From positions 62,001 to 126,000 of the forward strand of contig NZ_JACIDU010000003.1 in the NCBI RefSeq assembly GCF_014196535.1: DNA of 64,000 nucleotides, read 5' to 3'. This stretch comes from Allorhizobium borbori (GTDB lineage: Bacteria; Pseudomonadota; Alphaproteobacteria; Rhizobiales; Rhizobiaceae). The position numbers and the translations under genes were made by a program. The notes under the pieces were generated by a model that was not told the origin of the DNA, did no database searches, and worked only from the letters and a program-made list of their open reading frames with translations. Below, in pieces: positions 27,562-36,710 of this stretch. Positions within the stretch are counted from its first letter, which is position 1, and the number at the start of each line of letters is the position of its first letter.

Positions 27562-28635
27562 TTACTGCGGCAGCTTGTCTTCTACGCCTTCAACGTAAAA
27601 GTTCATGCCGAGGATGGTGCCGTCATCCGCCTTTTCACCAGCCTTGAGCCAGGGGGTGCCGTCCTGCTTGTTGAGCGGGCCGGTGAAGGGGGCGATCTCG
27701 CCGGACTTGATCTTGGCTTCGGTTGCTTCGGCCTTGGCCTTCACGTCGTCGGGCATGTTGGTGTAGGGCGCCATGGTCAGGATGCCGTCCTTCAGGCCGT
27801 CGAAGCTTTGTTCAGACTTCCACGTTCCATCGAGCAACGCATTGGTGCGCTTGATGTAGTAGGGACCCCAGGTATCGACGATGGCCGAAAGCTGCGTCTT
27901 AGGGCCAGCCTTGATCATGTCGGACGCCTGACCGAAGGCCTGGATGCCACGCTCGGCGGCAACCTGCATCGGTGCGGTCGTGTCGGTGTGCTGCGTCAGG
28001 ATATCGACGCCCTGGTCGATGAGAGCCTTGGCGGCGTCGGCTTCCTTGCCGGGGTCGAACCAGGTGTTTGCCCATACGACCTTCAGCTTGAAGTCGGGGT
28101 TCACGGTACGGGCACCGGTCACGAAGGCGTTGATGCCGGCGACGACTTCCGGGATCGGGAAGGACGCGATGTAACCGCCAACGCCCTTCTTGGAGATGGC
28201 GCCAGCGATCTGGCCGTTGATGAAGCGGCCTTCATAGAAACGCGAGTTGTAGGTGGAGACGTTTTCGGCGGTCTTGTAGCCCGTTGCGTGCTCGAACTTC
28301 ACCTTCGGGAACTTCTGCGCAACCTTGAGCGTCGCATCCATGAAGCCGAAGGAGGTGGTGAAGACGAGGCTGCAGCCGGAACGGGCCATGCGCTCGATGG
28401 CGCGTTCGGCATCCGGACCTTCGGGAACGTTTTCAAGGAAGGGCGTTTCGATCTTGTCGCCAAGCGCCTTTTCGAGTTCCTGGCGGCCGAGTTCGTGGGC
28501 CTGGGTCCAGCCACCGTCGGTTCTGGAGCCGACGTAGATGAAGCAGACCTTGGTCTTGTCGGCGGCTTCTGCCGTAACGGCAGCGCCAACCAGAACCGCA
28601 GCGCTGGCGGCAAAGGAAAGAAGAAGCTTTTTCAT
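27562..28635 (-). CDS. BMP-family ABC transporter substrate-binding protein
   Basis: A 357-residue periplasmic protein with a clear Sec signal peptide (MKKLLLSFAASAAVLVGAAVTAEA). The BMP/Med/PnrA fold is recognisable by KVCFIYVGSRTDGGWTQAHELGRQ, CSLVFTTSFGFMDATLKVAQKFP and HATGYKTAENVSTYNSRFYEGRF. BMP proteins bind purine nucleosides or related ligands. It is the last gene of an ATPase-permease-permease-binding protein operon, so nucleoside import is the best guess. Confidence 0.9.
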   Translation of the reverse strand: MKKLLLSFAASAAVLVGAAVTAEAADKTKVCFIYVGSRTDGGWTQAHELGRQELEKALGDKIETPFLENVPEGPDAERAIERMARSGCSLVFTTSFGFMDATLKVAQKFPKVKFEHATGYKTAENVSTYNSRFYEGRFINGQIAGAISKKGVGGYIASFPIPEVVAGINAFVTGARTVNPDFKLKVVWANTWFDPGKEADAAKALIDQGVDILTQHTDTTAPMQVAAERGIQAFGQASDMIKAGPKTQLSAIVDTWGPYYIKRTNALLDGTWKSEQSFDGLKDGILTMAPYTNMPDDVKAKAEATEAKIKSGEIAPFTGPLNKQDGTPWLKAGEKADDGTILGMNFYVEGVEDKLPQ

Positions 28636-28675
28636 AGTAACCTCTTTGGTTGATGTTTCCGAAGTTGGTGGCAGC

Positions 28676-29605
28676 TCAGCGATCCGGGACGAACGGCTTG
28701 CCGAGCGATGCGGGTGTGTTGATCAGCGTCGTGCGCCGATTTTGCGAGATGAGAACGAGAACCACGACCGTCGCGACATAGGGCAGCATCGACAGGAACT
28801 GTGCAGGGATAGCGATCCCGAATTCCTGACCGATGATCTGTGCGTGAAGCTGGGCGATGCCGACGGCACCGAACAGGTAGCCGCCGATGAGAACGCGCCA
28901 CGGCCGCCAGGAAGCGAAGACGACAAGCGCCAATGCAATCCAGCCGCGACCCGCCGACATGTTCTCCACCCATTGCGGCGTATAGATCAGCGAAAGCTGT
29001 GCGCCCGCGAGGCCGGCACAGGCGCCACCGAACATGACGGCGAGATACCGGGTGCGGATAACGTTGATGCCGAGCGCATGGGCGGAGCCATGGCTATCGC
29101 CAATCGCACGCAGCTTCAGGCCGGCACGGGTCCTGAACAGGAACCAGTTGATGCCGAGCACCAGTGCGATGGACAGATAGAAGGCAATGTCCTGCTTGAA
29201 GAGGATCGGCCCGATAAAGGGAATATCCGAAAGCAGAGGGATAGCGATTGCCGGCAGTTTGATACCGGGAATGCCAACGAAACTTTCGCCCAGCATGCCG
29301 GAAGCGCCGAGGCCGAGAATGGTCAGCGCCAAGCCGGTCGCCACCTGGTTTGCCACCAGCGTCAACGTCAGAAAGCCGAACAGCAGCGAGAACACGGCGC
29401 CGGAGACGATGCCGGCAATCACGCCAATATAGGGCGAGCCCGTCATCTGCGCCACGGCGAAGGCACCAACGGCGCCCATGATCATCATGCCCTCGACACC
29501 GAGATTGAGAACGCCGGCCCGTTCCGTCACCAGTTCACCAAGCGAGGCAATGACGAGCGGCGTAGAAGCCGTGATGATCGTCAGAAGAATAGCTTCGAAG
29601 ATCAT
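28676..29605 (-). CDS. ABC transporter permease, nucleoside/BMP type (second permease)
   Basis: A 309-residue permease with about eight to ten hydrophobic segments. The start is set at the ATG giving MIFEAILLTIITAS, which starts 1 bp from the end of the preceding permease. The block RAGVLNLGVEGMMIMGAVGAF is the signature of the YufQ/RbsC-like branch used with BMP proteins. It pairs with the upstream 361-residue permease to form the membrane channel. Confidence 0.88.
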   Translation of the reverse strand: MIFEAILLTIITASTPLVIASLGELVTERAGVLNLGVEGMMIMGAVGAFAVAQMTGSPYIGVIAGIVSGAVFSLLFGFLTLTLVANQVATGLALTILGLGASGMLGESFVGIPGIKLPAIAIPLLSDIPFIGPILFKQDIAFYLSIALVLGINWFLFRTRAGLKLRAIGDSHGSAHALGINVIRTRYLAVMFGGACAGLAGAQLSLIYTPQWVENMSAGRGWIALALVVFASWRPWRVLIGGYLFGAVGIAQLHAQIIGQEFGIAIPAQFLSMLPYVATVVVLVLISQNRRTTLINTPASLGKPFVPDR

Positions 29606-29606
29606 G

Positions 29607-30692
29607 TCAGGCCTTCCCTTCCGATTTGCCGCCCGCCAGAACGAGCCTGACCTTGTAGAGAATGAGCGTATCGCAGGACAGCACGAAGAACAGTAGCAGG
29701 CCCTGGAAAACGCGGGTGACCTTATCGGACACGCCAATCGAAAGCTGCGCGGCTTCGCCGCCGAGATAGGTCAATGCCAGAACCAGACCGGATGCGATGG
29801 CCCCGAGTGGATTGAGGCGACCGAGGAAGGCGACGATAATGGCCGTGAAACCGTAGCCGGGCGAAATGATCGGCTGAATATGGCCGATGGAACCCGCGAC
29901 TTCCGAAATGCCGGCGAGACCCGCCAACGCGCCGGAAAACAGCATCGAGAACCAGATCATGCGGCGCGAGGAAAAGCCGGCGAAGCGCCCTGCCCGTTCT
30001 GACTGGCCGAGAACTGCGACCTGAAAACCCTTCATCGTGAACCGCATCATGATCCATGTCAGGAGAGCGGCAATGAGGGCAAAAGCAAAGGCCCAATGGG
30101 CGCGGCCCGATTCGAACATCGGCCCAAGCGTGGCGGCATCGGAGAAGGTGACAGATTGCGGGAAGTTGAATCCCTTCGGGTCTTTCCACACGCCACGCGC
30201 CAGCCAGTCAAGGAAAAGCTGAGCGACATAGACAAGCATCAAGCTGGTCAAGATTTCATTCGTATTGAAATGGGCCTTGAGCAGCGCCGGAATCCCCGCA
30301 TAGAGCGCACCGCCGAGGGCTCCGAGAATGAGCATCATGGGCAGGGTCAACGGCGTCTGCCATCCGGCAAATACGATCGGCAGGATGGAACCGAATATCG
30401 CGCCGACGGTGAACTGGCCTTCGGCGCCAATGTTCCAGTTATTCGAACGATAAGCGACCGACAGGCCGACGCCAATGAGGATCAGCGGTGCGGCCTTGAT
30501 GGCAAGCTCGTGCAGTGACCAGGTGTCGAGCAAAGGTTCGATGAAGAAGCTGTAGAGCGCGCTCAGCGGATCCTTGCCGAGCGCCATGAACATCAGTCCG
30601 CCGAAAAACACGGTCAGCGCCAGTGCCAGAAGCGGCGACAGCAAGGCGTGCAGCTTCGATGCCCGAGGCCGTCTTTCAAGCTCAATGCGCAT
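29607..30692 (-). CDS. ABC transporter permease, nucleoside/BMP type (first permease)
   Basis: A 361-residue membrane protein of the YufP-like branch. The start is the ATG with GGAGG in front (MRIELERRP); an earlier in-frame ATG would overlap the ATPase gene by 41 bp instead of 11 bp. Conserved blocks are YRSNNWNIGAEGQFTVGAIFG and the GYGFTAIIVAFLGRLNPLGAI segment near the C-terminus. Coupled to the ATPase gene by the overlap. Confidence 0.88.
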   Translation of the reverse strand: MRIELERRPRASKLHALLSPLLALALTVFFGGLMFMALGKDPLSALYSFFIEPLLDTWSLHELAIKAAPLILIGVGLSVAYRSNNWNIGAEGQFTVGAIFGSILPIVFAGWQTPLTLPMMLILGALGGALYAGIPALLKAHFNTNEILTSLMLVYVAQLFLDWLARGVWKDPKGFNFPQSVTFSDAATLGPMFESGRAHWAFAFALIAALLTWIMMRFTMKGFQVAVLGQSERAGRFAGFSSRRMIWFSMLFSGALAGLAGISEVAGSIGHIQPIISPGYGFTAIIVAFLGRLNPLGAIASGLVLALTYLGGEAAQLSIGVSDKVTRVFQGLLLFFVLSCDTLILYKVRLVLAGGKSEGKA

Positions 30693-32247
30693 GCGCTGCC
30701 TCCGGGTGATTGCTGCCGTCATGCATGCCGCCCATCAGCAGGCCAATCTTTTCCATCGTCATTTCACCGGCCGGATAGGGTGCGGAAAGCCGCCCTTCAG
30801 AGATCACAGCGATCTGGCTGGCGACCTCGAAGATTTCGTCAAGGTCCTGACTGATGACGATGACGGCCGAACCGCTGCGCGCAAGGTCGACCAGCGCCTG
30901 ACGGATACGGCTGGCCGCGCCGGCATCCACACCCCAGGTGGGCTGGTTGACGATCAGAACCGACGGCTGGCGGTCGAGTTCACGGCCGACGATGAACTTT
31001 TGCAGGTTGCCACCCGAAAGCGACCCGGCGGGCGGGTCGATGCTCGCCTTGCGGACGTCCATTTCCGCGCTGATTCGCTTCGTTGCATCCGAAAGCGTAC
31101 CCTGGCGGATGAGCCCCAGAGGCCCGCCGCTCAGGAAGGCCGCCCGATCCGATTGACTGCGGGCCAGAAGCAGGTTTTCCGAAAGCGAAAGCGCCGGCAC
31201 GGCAGCGTGGCCGTGGCGTTCTTCCGGCACGAAGCTGGCTCCCAGCAGACGGCGGCGGTTGATGCCGAGCGTACCCGCCGGCACACCATTGAGAAGGACA
31301 GCATTGGCATCGGCCTGCGGGAACTCACCCGAAAGCGCATCGAACAACTCGCCCTGCCCATTGCCGGCAACGCCAGCAATCGCCAGCACCTCGCCGGCTC
31401 GCACGGAAAGCGAAATGCCCTTGAGTGAAACGGCAAACGGCGTGCGTGCCGCAACCGTCAGATTGCGGGTCTCAAGCTTGACCGCGCCGATGGCGACGCT
31501 CTGGTCGCGCTCGACGCTTGCCACATCGGCGCCGACCATCATGCGAGCCAGCGACGACGGTGTTTCGCTCTTGGGGTCGCAAGCGCCCGTGACCTTGCCG
31601 TGGCGAAGCACCGTTGCCCGGTCACAGATGCGCTGCACTTCTTCCAGACGGTGGCTGATATAAAGAACCGAGCGGCCTTCCGCGCGAAGCTTGTCCAGCG
31701 TTTCGAAAAGCTTGTCGGCTTCCTGCGGTGTGAGCACCGACGTCGGTTCATCAAGAATGATCAGACGCGGATTCTGGAGCAGCGCGCGGACAATTTCAAT
31801 GCGCTGGCGCTCCCCGACCGAGAGATCGGCCACATGGGCGGACGGATCGAGCGGCAGGCCATATTGACGGGACAGGGCCGCAGCCTCTTCGGCCACCTTG
31901 GAAAGCGGCACATTGTCATCAAGGGAAAGCGCGATGTTTTCCGCGACCGTCAGTGCCTCGAACAGCGAGAAATGCTGGAACACCATGCCGATGCCGAGCT
32001 TGCGCGCTTCGCCCGGAGAACTGATCGAAACCGGAGTCCCGTTCCAGACAATCTCGCCGGATGTCGGGCTCAGAACGCCGAAAAGCATTTTTACGAGCGT
32101 GGATTTGCCTGCGCCGTTTTCACCGAGAAGCGCGTGAATCTCGCCGGGCATGATTTCGAGATCAATGCCGTTGTTTGCAGCGAAAGTACCGAAAAGCTTC
32201 GTCAGTTTCCGAACGGACAACAGCGGGACAATGGCCGCTTCTGTCAT
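30682..32247 (-). CDS. ABC transporter ATP-binding protein with two nucleotide-binding domains
   Basis: A tandem-domain ATPase of about 521 residues (start at ATG 32247, preceded by GAGGGG). Domain 1 has GENGAGKSTLVKML, signature LSVGERQRIEI and LIILDEPTSVLTPQE. Domain 2 has a divergent P-loop region (IAGVAGNGQGELF), signature LSGGNLQKFIVGREL and VLIVNQPTWGVD. This is the YufO/RbsA-like layout that energises BMP-type nucleoside importers. First gene of the operon. The 168 bp before it contain a GGTCAATAATTGGTC element that could lie in its promoter. Confidence 0.9.
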   Translation of the reverse strand: MTEAAIVPLLSVRKLTKLFGTFAANNGIDLEIMPGEIHALLGENGAGKSTLVKMLFGVLSPTSGEIVWNGTPVSISSPGEARKLGIGMVFQHFSLFEALTVAENIALSLDDNVPLSKVAEEAAALSRQYGLPLDPSAHVADLSVGERQRIEIVRALLQNPRLIILDEPTSVLTPQEADKLFETLDKLRAEGRSVLYISHRLEEVQRICDRATVLRHGKVTGACDPKSETPSSLARMMVGADVASVERDQSVAIGAVKLETRNLTVAARTPFAVSLKGISLSVRAGEVLAIAGVAGNGQGELFDALSGEFPQADANAVLLNGVPAGTLGINRRRLLGASFVPEERHGHAAVPALSLSENLLLARSQSDRAAFLSGGPLGLIRQGTLSDATKRISAEMDVRKASIDPPAGSLSGGNLQKFIVGRELDRQPSVLIVNQPTWGVDAGAASRIRQALVDLARSGSAVIVISQDLDEIFEVASQIAVISEGRLSAPYPAGEMTMEKIGLLMGGMHDGSNHPEAAHAH

Positions 32248-32415
32248 AGTCAATCTTTTCCCCTCGACCGGCACCCGGCGGGCTCTTGCAGGCCCGTTCC
32301 ACAGCGGCGGCTTTCACGCGTCGATTTCACGACCAATTATTGACCACCCGGATAAAACTTATGCAAGCCCTTTTTTTAGCCACACACAGTGTGCATGGGT
32401 TGCGACGCAGGCGGG

Positions 32416-33141
32416 TTACTTTTTGCCAAGCCCCGGAAAAAGTTGAAGGACTGCGCCGATCGCATATAGGTACAGACCACTTGCCGTAATGCCGATCTTC
32501 AACCACAGCGGAGTCTGGAAGCCGACCGCCAGTGCGTAGGCGCCCAACCCGGCCCAGACGAAGAAAACCGTGAGATTCAGCCCCCGCAGTCGCTTCACGC
32601 GCACGGGGTGCAGGAAGTGGATGGGCAGGAAGGTGAGAACAACCGAAAAGGCGACCACAAGACTTGCCGCCAGCATTCCGGCATCCACCACGAAGAGCGT
32701 GAAGATGACCATGTTCCAGACGACGGGGAAGCCGGAGAAGAAATATTCGTCGGTCTTCATGCCCATGTCGGCATAATAGATGGCGCTCGAAACGACGATG
32801 GCGCCGCCAGCGAGGAACGACCAGGGTTCACCGATCATGCCGCTCTGATAAAGTGCGAAGGCCGGCAGGAGAACGTAGGTAACGTAATCGATGATGTTAT
32901 CGAGTGTGTCGCCCGACCAGTTCGGCAGAACTTCCTTGACGCGCACGCGCCGCGCGATGGGGCCATCGATACCATCCACGAAGAGTGCGGCGGCCAGCCA
33001 CCAGAACATCGAAACGAAATCGCGCTCAGCAGCAGCGAGAACACCAAGAAAGGCCAGGAACGAGCCCGAAGCCGTGAGAATGTGGACGGAAAAGGCCCGC
33101 ATCTCCGCATAGGGAACCCGTCTGTAATTGAAGATTTTCAT
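32416..33141 (-). CDS. pcs: Phosphatidylcholine synthase
   Basis: The 241-residue membrane enzyme condenses choline with CDP-diacylglycerol to give phosphatidylcholine directly, the Pcs pathway of rhizobia, agrobacteria and Brucella. The CDP-alcohol phosphotransferase motif is present in its Pcs form: DGIDGPIARRV, then SGDTLDNIID (DGx2AR...Gx3Dx3D). About eight transmembrane segments follow. The start is the ATG giving MKIFNYRRVPYAEM; the 51-codon upstream extension is spurious. Choline would come from the environment. Confidence 0.93.
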   Translation of the reverse strand: MKIFNYRRVPYAEMRAFSVHILTASGSFLAFLGVLAAAERDFVSMFWWLAAALFVDGIDGPIARRVRVKEVLPNWSGDTLDNIIDYVTYVLLPAFALYQSGMIGEPWSFLAGGAIVVSSAIYYADMGMKTDEYFFSGFPVVWNMVIFTLFVVDAGMLAASLVVAFSVVLTFLPIHFLHPVRVKRLRGLNLTVFFVWAGLGAYALAVGFQTPLWLKIGITASGLYLYAIGAVLQLFPGLGKK

Positions 33142-33329
33142 GCCCGCGTCCCCTGGACAATGCCTCGTCATTCCGCTTCTAGACCGAAAAGATAACGGGA
33201 GGAAAGCGGCATTCGCTGACTTTTCACATGGTGCGGATGACGGAAAAACGCGCCGGGCCCGAATGCCGCATGGAAATCCGTGTGCGGGCGGCATAAGTTA
33301 CGTCCGGTTGAATTGCTTCGGAGCGTGAA

Positions 33330-34535
33330 ATGGCAAGGTTCGAAACAGCGGTTGTGGGTGGCGGGCTTGCCGGGTTCATTGCTGCACTTGCAATGGGGCG
33401 CGCCGGTCGCTCTGTTGCACTGATTGCCCCCGAAACGGAAAAGACCGACCGCCGTACCACGGCGCTGATGGACCAGTCCGTGCGCTTCATGGAACGGCTT
33501 GGCCTTTGGGACCGCGTTTCGCCCGATGCCGCCGCCCTTTCCACCATGCAGATCATTGATGGCACGGCGCGGCTCATCCGCGCGCCGGTTGCCCGCTTCC
33601 GTTCGTCGGATATCGGCGTTGCCGCCTTCGGCTATAATTTTGTCAACAGTTCCCTGCTCGGCGCGCTGCTGGATGCCGTCGTCGCGGAACCCAACATCAC
33701 CCTGTTTCCGTCTACTGTGGAAAATGTCGCTCTTTCGCCCGATGGCGTTACCCTTTCCCTTTCGGACGGCGTAACGGTGGAAGCCGATTTCGTGATCGGT
33801 GCGGACGGGCGCAAGTCCCGCATGCGGGAAGCGGCGGGTGTCGGTATCCGCACCTGGGCTTATCCGCAAACGGCTGTCGTGCTGAATTTTGCCCACACCC
33901 TGCCCCATAACAACACCTCTACCGAATTCCACACGGAAACAGGCCCGTTCACGCAGGTGCCGTTGCCGGGCAACCGGTCGAGCCTCGTTTGGGTCGTGCG
34001 CCCGGAGGAAGCCGAGCGTCTGCTGGCGCTCTCGCCCGAGGATCTCGGTGAACGGATCGAGACCCGCATGCAGTCCATGCTCGGCAAGGTAACCGTGGAA
34101 GACGGCGCGCAGGCCTGGCCGCTTTCCAGCCTTGTCGCCGACCGGTTCGGCAAGGGGCGAGTCGCGCTGATCGGCGAGGCCGCCCATGCCTTCCCGCCGA
34201 TCGGTGCGCAGGGCCTCAACCTTTCGCTGCGCGACATCATCACCCTGACGGAAATTCTCGGCACGGTGCGCGAACGTCCGGTGCCTGCCGATGCCGGCGA
34301 CCGTTTCGACCGCCGCCGCCGCATGGATGTGTTGAGCCGTACCTATAGCGTCGATCTGCTCAATCGCTCGCTGCTTTCTGAGTTCCTGCCGGTGCAGATG
34401 GTCAGGGCCGCTGGCCTCCACCTCATTTCCGGCCTTGCGCCGCTGCGCAACATGCTGATGCGCGAGGGGGTGGAACCCGGCCGCGGTCTGCGGGCCCTGC
34501 CCCAGATGCTGAAAGACGCGGTCAGCCGCCGCTGA
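33330..34535 (+). CDS. UbiH/UbiF/COQ6-family FAD-dependent hydroxylase
   Basis: A 401-residue flavoprotein monooxygenase. The FAD dinucleotide motif is VVGGGLAGFIAALAMGRAG, the DG motif is VIGADGRKSRMREAAG, and the second FAD motif reads VALIGEAAHAFPPIGAQGLNLSLRD, where the usual GDAAH is GEAAH. The family hydroxylates the ubiquinone ring. Which position (C5, C6 or more than one) cannot be told from sequence alone. Divergent from pcs across 188 bp. Confidence 0.85.
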   Translation: MARFETAVVGGGLAGFIAALAMGRAGRSVALIAPETEKTDRRTTALMDQSVRFMERLGLWDRVSPDAAALSTMQIIDGTARLIRAPVARFRSSDIGVAAFGYNFVNSSLLGALLDAVVAEPNITLFPSTVENVALSPDGVTLSLSDGVTVEADFVIGADGRKSRMREAAGVGIRTWAYPQTAVVLNFAHTLPHNNTSTEFHTETGPFTQVPLPGNRSSLVWVVRPEEAERLLALSPEDLGERIETRMQSMLGKVTVEDGAQAWPLSSLVADRFGKGRVALIGEAAHAFPPIGAQGLNLSLRDIITLTEILGTVRERPVPADAGDRFDRRRRMDVLSRTYSVDLLNRSLLSEFLPVQMVRAAGLHLISGLAPLRNMLMREGVEPGRGLRALPQMLKDAVSRR

Positions 34536-34544
34536 CTTCCCGGT

Positions 34545-35489
34545 TCACAGCCAGCCGGCCCGGATGGCGTAGAGAAACGCCGACAGGGTGAAGACCGAAC
34601 AGGCGGTGGTGACGAGGATGGTCACGGATGCCTTTTCCTGCCAAACACCATAGTGCTGGCCCATGACCTGCACGCTTGCCGCCGTGGGCAGTGCCGCAAC
34701 CAGAACCGCAGTGTGCACCCACACAGGATCGAAGTTGCCGAACTTGGTCAGCACCGCATAGACCGCCAGCGGATGCAGCACCAGTTTGACCGGAACGATA
34801 GCAAGAATATCGCCGGGCACACGGGTCAACGGTTTCAGTGCCAGTGTCACGCCGATCGAAAAGAGCGCGACCGGTGCCGCCGAGGATGCCAGGGCATCCA
34901 CGAACTGTGCGAGCGGTCTCGGCTGGTTCCATTGCAGCAGGGCCGCCGCAAGCCCCGCCAGTGCACCGAGCACGAAAGGATGGCTCAACACCTTCCTGCC
35001 GATATCGCCGGCAAGCTGGATGACGGAGCGGCGATCCCCCTTGGCAAAGGCCATGAGTGCCGGAATGACCGTGAAATGCGTGGCGTTTTCGAAGCAGACG
35101 ATCAGCGCGACAGGGATCGCCGCCTTTTCACCGAAAGCCAGAAGCGAAAGGCCTGGCCCCATGAACCCGATATTGCCGTAGGAACCGGCAAAAGCCTGCA
35201 TTGTCGCTTCCGGCGTCGTTTTCCGGCGCCACAAGCGGGCCACTGCAAAGATCAGCACGAACATGAGATAGGTGCCGAGCACATCGAACAGGATGAAATC
35301 GAACCGGGTGATATCGGCAAAGGGCGCCCGCGACATCAGCTTGAACAAAAGTGCGGGCATGGCTGCGTAGATCACATAGATATTCAGCCATCCCAGTGCT
35401 TCGATGGGTTGGCGAAAATAGAGCGCCGCACCGTATCCGACGGCAATCAGGCCGAAAAAGGGGATGAGCATCCCGATGATATCAGCCAT
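34545..35489 (-). CDS. AEC-family transporter (auxin efflux carrier-like)
   Basis: A 314-residue protein with about ten hydrophobic helices in two five-helix repeats (MIGMLIPFFGLIAVGYGAAL start; SYGNIGFMGPGLSLLAFGEKAA; CFENATHFTVIPALM). It belongs to the AEC/PIN-like permease family, which in bacteria includes malonate, malate or other organic acid carriers. No substrate can be assigned. It converges on the UbiH-like gene with 9 bp between the stops. Confidence 0.85.
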   Translation of the reverse strand: MADIIGMLIPFFGLIAVGYGAALYFRQPIEALGWLNIYVIYAAMPALLFKLMSRAPFADITRFDFILFDVLGTYLMFVLIFAVARLWRRKTTPEATMQAFAGSYGNIGFMGPGLSLLAFGEKAAIPVALIVCFENATHFTVIPALMAFAKGDRRSVIQLAGDIGRKVLSHPFVLGALAGLAAALLQWNQPRPLAQFVDALASSAAPVALFSIGVTLALKPLTRVPGDILAIVPVKLVLHPLAVYAVLTKFGNFDPVWVHTAVLVAALPTAASVQVMGQHYGVWQEKASVTILVTTACSVFTLSAFLYAIRAGWL

Positions 35490-35523
35490 GTCCGCCGCTC
35501 CCGATTCGTGTACGCGCTCCGGT

Positions 35524-36276
35524 TTAACCGATCTGCATCAACACGGGGAAGGTCTGCTGGAACCAGATTGCGGCATCGCTCACGAAACCGAAGATGAAGG
35601 CAAGGCCAGTCAGCACGAGCAGGAGGCCCATGATCTTCTCGACCACGCCCAGGTGTTTGCGGAAACGGGTGAGGAAGCGCATGAACGCACCGGAAAAACC
35701 GGCAGCAATCCAGAACGGTACAGCCAGACCAAGCGAATAGACCGCCAGAAGCAGGGCACCATCACCCACCGTGTCACGCGCGGCTGCGACACCGAGAATC
35801 GCTCCCAGCACCGGACCGATACAGGGCGTCCAGCCAAAGGCGAAGGCAAGGCCCATGATGTAAGCGCCGGATAACGTTGCAGGCCGGCCGCCGCCCTGGA
35901 AGCGCGCTTCACGCGCCAGAAAGCCAATCCGGAACAGGCCAAGGAAATTCAGACCCATGACAATGATGATGAGCCCGCCGACCTTCGCAAGAAGATCCAT
36001 ATGCTGCCGCAGGAGGCCACCAATGGTCGACGCCCCTGCCCCCAGCGCCACGAACACGGTCGCAAAGCCGAGCGTGAACAGGAAGGCCGTCAGAAGAACG
36101 GCGCTCCGTGTCCGCACGGCCGCCGCCGCGCTTCCCTCGGATTCGCCACGAAACTGGTCCAGCGAGATGCCCGCCATGTAACAGAGATAAGGCGGCACCA
36201 GCGGCAAAACGCAAGGGGATAGAAAGGACAAGGCTCCGGCCACCAGCGCGCTCAGGAATGAAATATCGGCGATCAT
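35524..36276 (-). CDS. ccdA: Cytochrome c biogenesis protein CcdA
   Basis: A 250-residue, six-helix thiol transporter. The two redox cysteines sit in LSFLSPCVLPLVPPYLCYMAG and FAFGWTPCIGPVLGAILGVAA, the family hallmarks. It passes electrons from cytoplasmic thioredoxin to periplasmic thioredoxin-like proteins for cytochrome c maturation and related processes. No ccm genes lie nearby. It is the last chromosomal protein gene before tRNA-Lys. Confidence 0.92.
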   Translation of the reverse strand: MIADISFLSALVAGALSFLSPCVLPLVPPYLCYMAGISLDQFRGESEGSAAAAVRTRSAVLLTAFLFTLGFATVFVALGAGASTIGGLLRQHMDLLAKVGGLIIIVMGLNFLGLFRIGFLAREARFQGGGRPATLSGAYIMGLAFAFGWTPCIGPVLGAILGVAAARDTVGDGALLLAVYSLGLAVPFWIAAGFSGAFMRFLTRFRKHLGVVEKIMGLLLVLTGLAFIFGFVSDAAIWFQQTFPVLMQIG

Positions 36277-36467
36277 GACGCGAAACGCTCCGGAACCTGT
36301 GAATTGTGCGCCTTCCTAGCGCCCGAAAGCCGCAAATGCCAATCACCTTTTCGCATCCGCGACTTGAAACCGCAGGAAAGCCGCAAAACCTTCCATTTTT
36401 CGGTTGACCGCTCAATGGCTCGTGCATATGTTCCGCGCACTTTCGAGAGGCGGCCTTCGCCCCACGG

Positions 36468-36543
36468 GAGCGCGTAGCTCAGCCGGTAGAGCAACTGACT
36501 TTTAATCAGTAGGTCTTGGGTTCGAACCCCAACGCGCTCACCA
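36468..36543 (+). tRNA. tRNA-Lys(TTT), integration target of the phage element
   Basis: A 76-nt tRNA with acceptor GAGCGCG/CGCGCTC, anticodon loop CTTTTAA (anticodon TTT at 36501-36503), T-loop GTTCGAACC and encoded CCA. Sequence to its left is chromosomal (ccdA). Everything to its right is phage-like, so its 3' half is the probable attachment core, which stays intact. Confidence 0.97.
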
Positions 36544-36625
36544 CCTTCCCTCCCCAGAAACCCTAGTGTTTTCATAATCTTATCTACACCCTTTGAAATT
36601 TCTGCACGCCCCCACAAAATGCCTG

Positions 36626-36645
36626 AGGGTCAGCATAGGGTCAGC
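36626..36645. repeat. AGGGTCAGC tandem direct repeat near the attachment site
   Basis: Two copies of AGGGTCAGC, at 36626-36634 and 36637-36645 (period 11 bp), lie about 85 bp inside the element from the tRNA end. Short direct repeats one helical turn apart beside an attachment core are typical of integrase arm or excisionase sites. No binding protein is known here. Confidence 0.45.
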
Positions 36646-36710
36646 CGCCTAAAAACCGTGCAGTATCAACAAGCAATTTTGACGTTTGATTGCCGACTCG
36701 GAATCACGAC

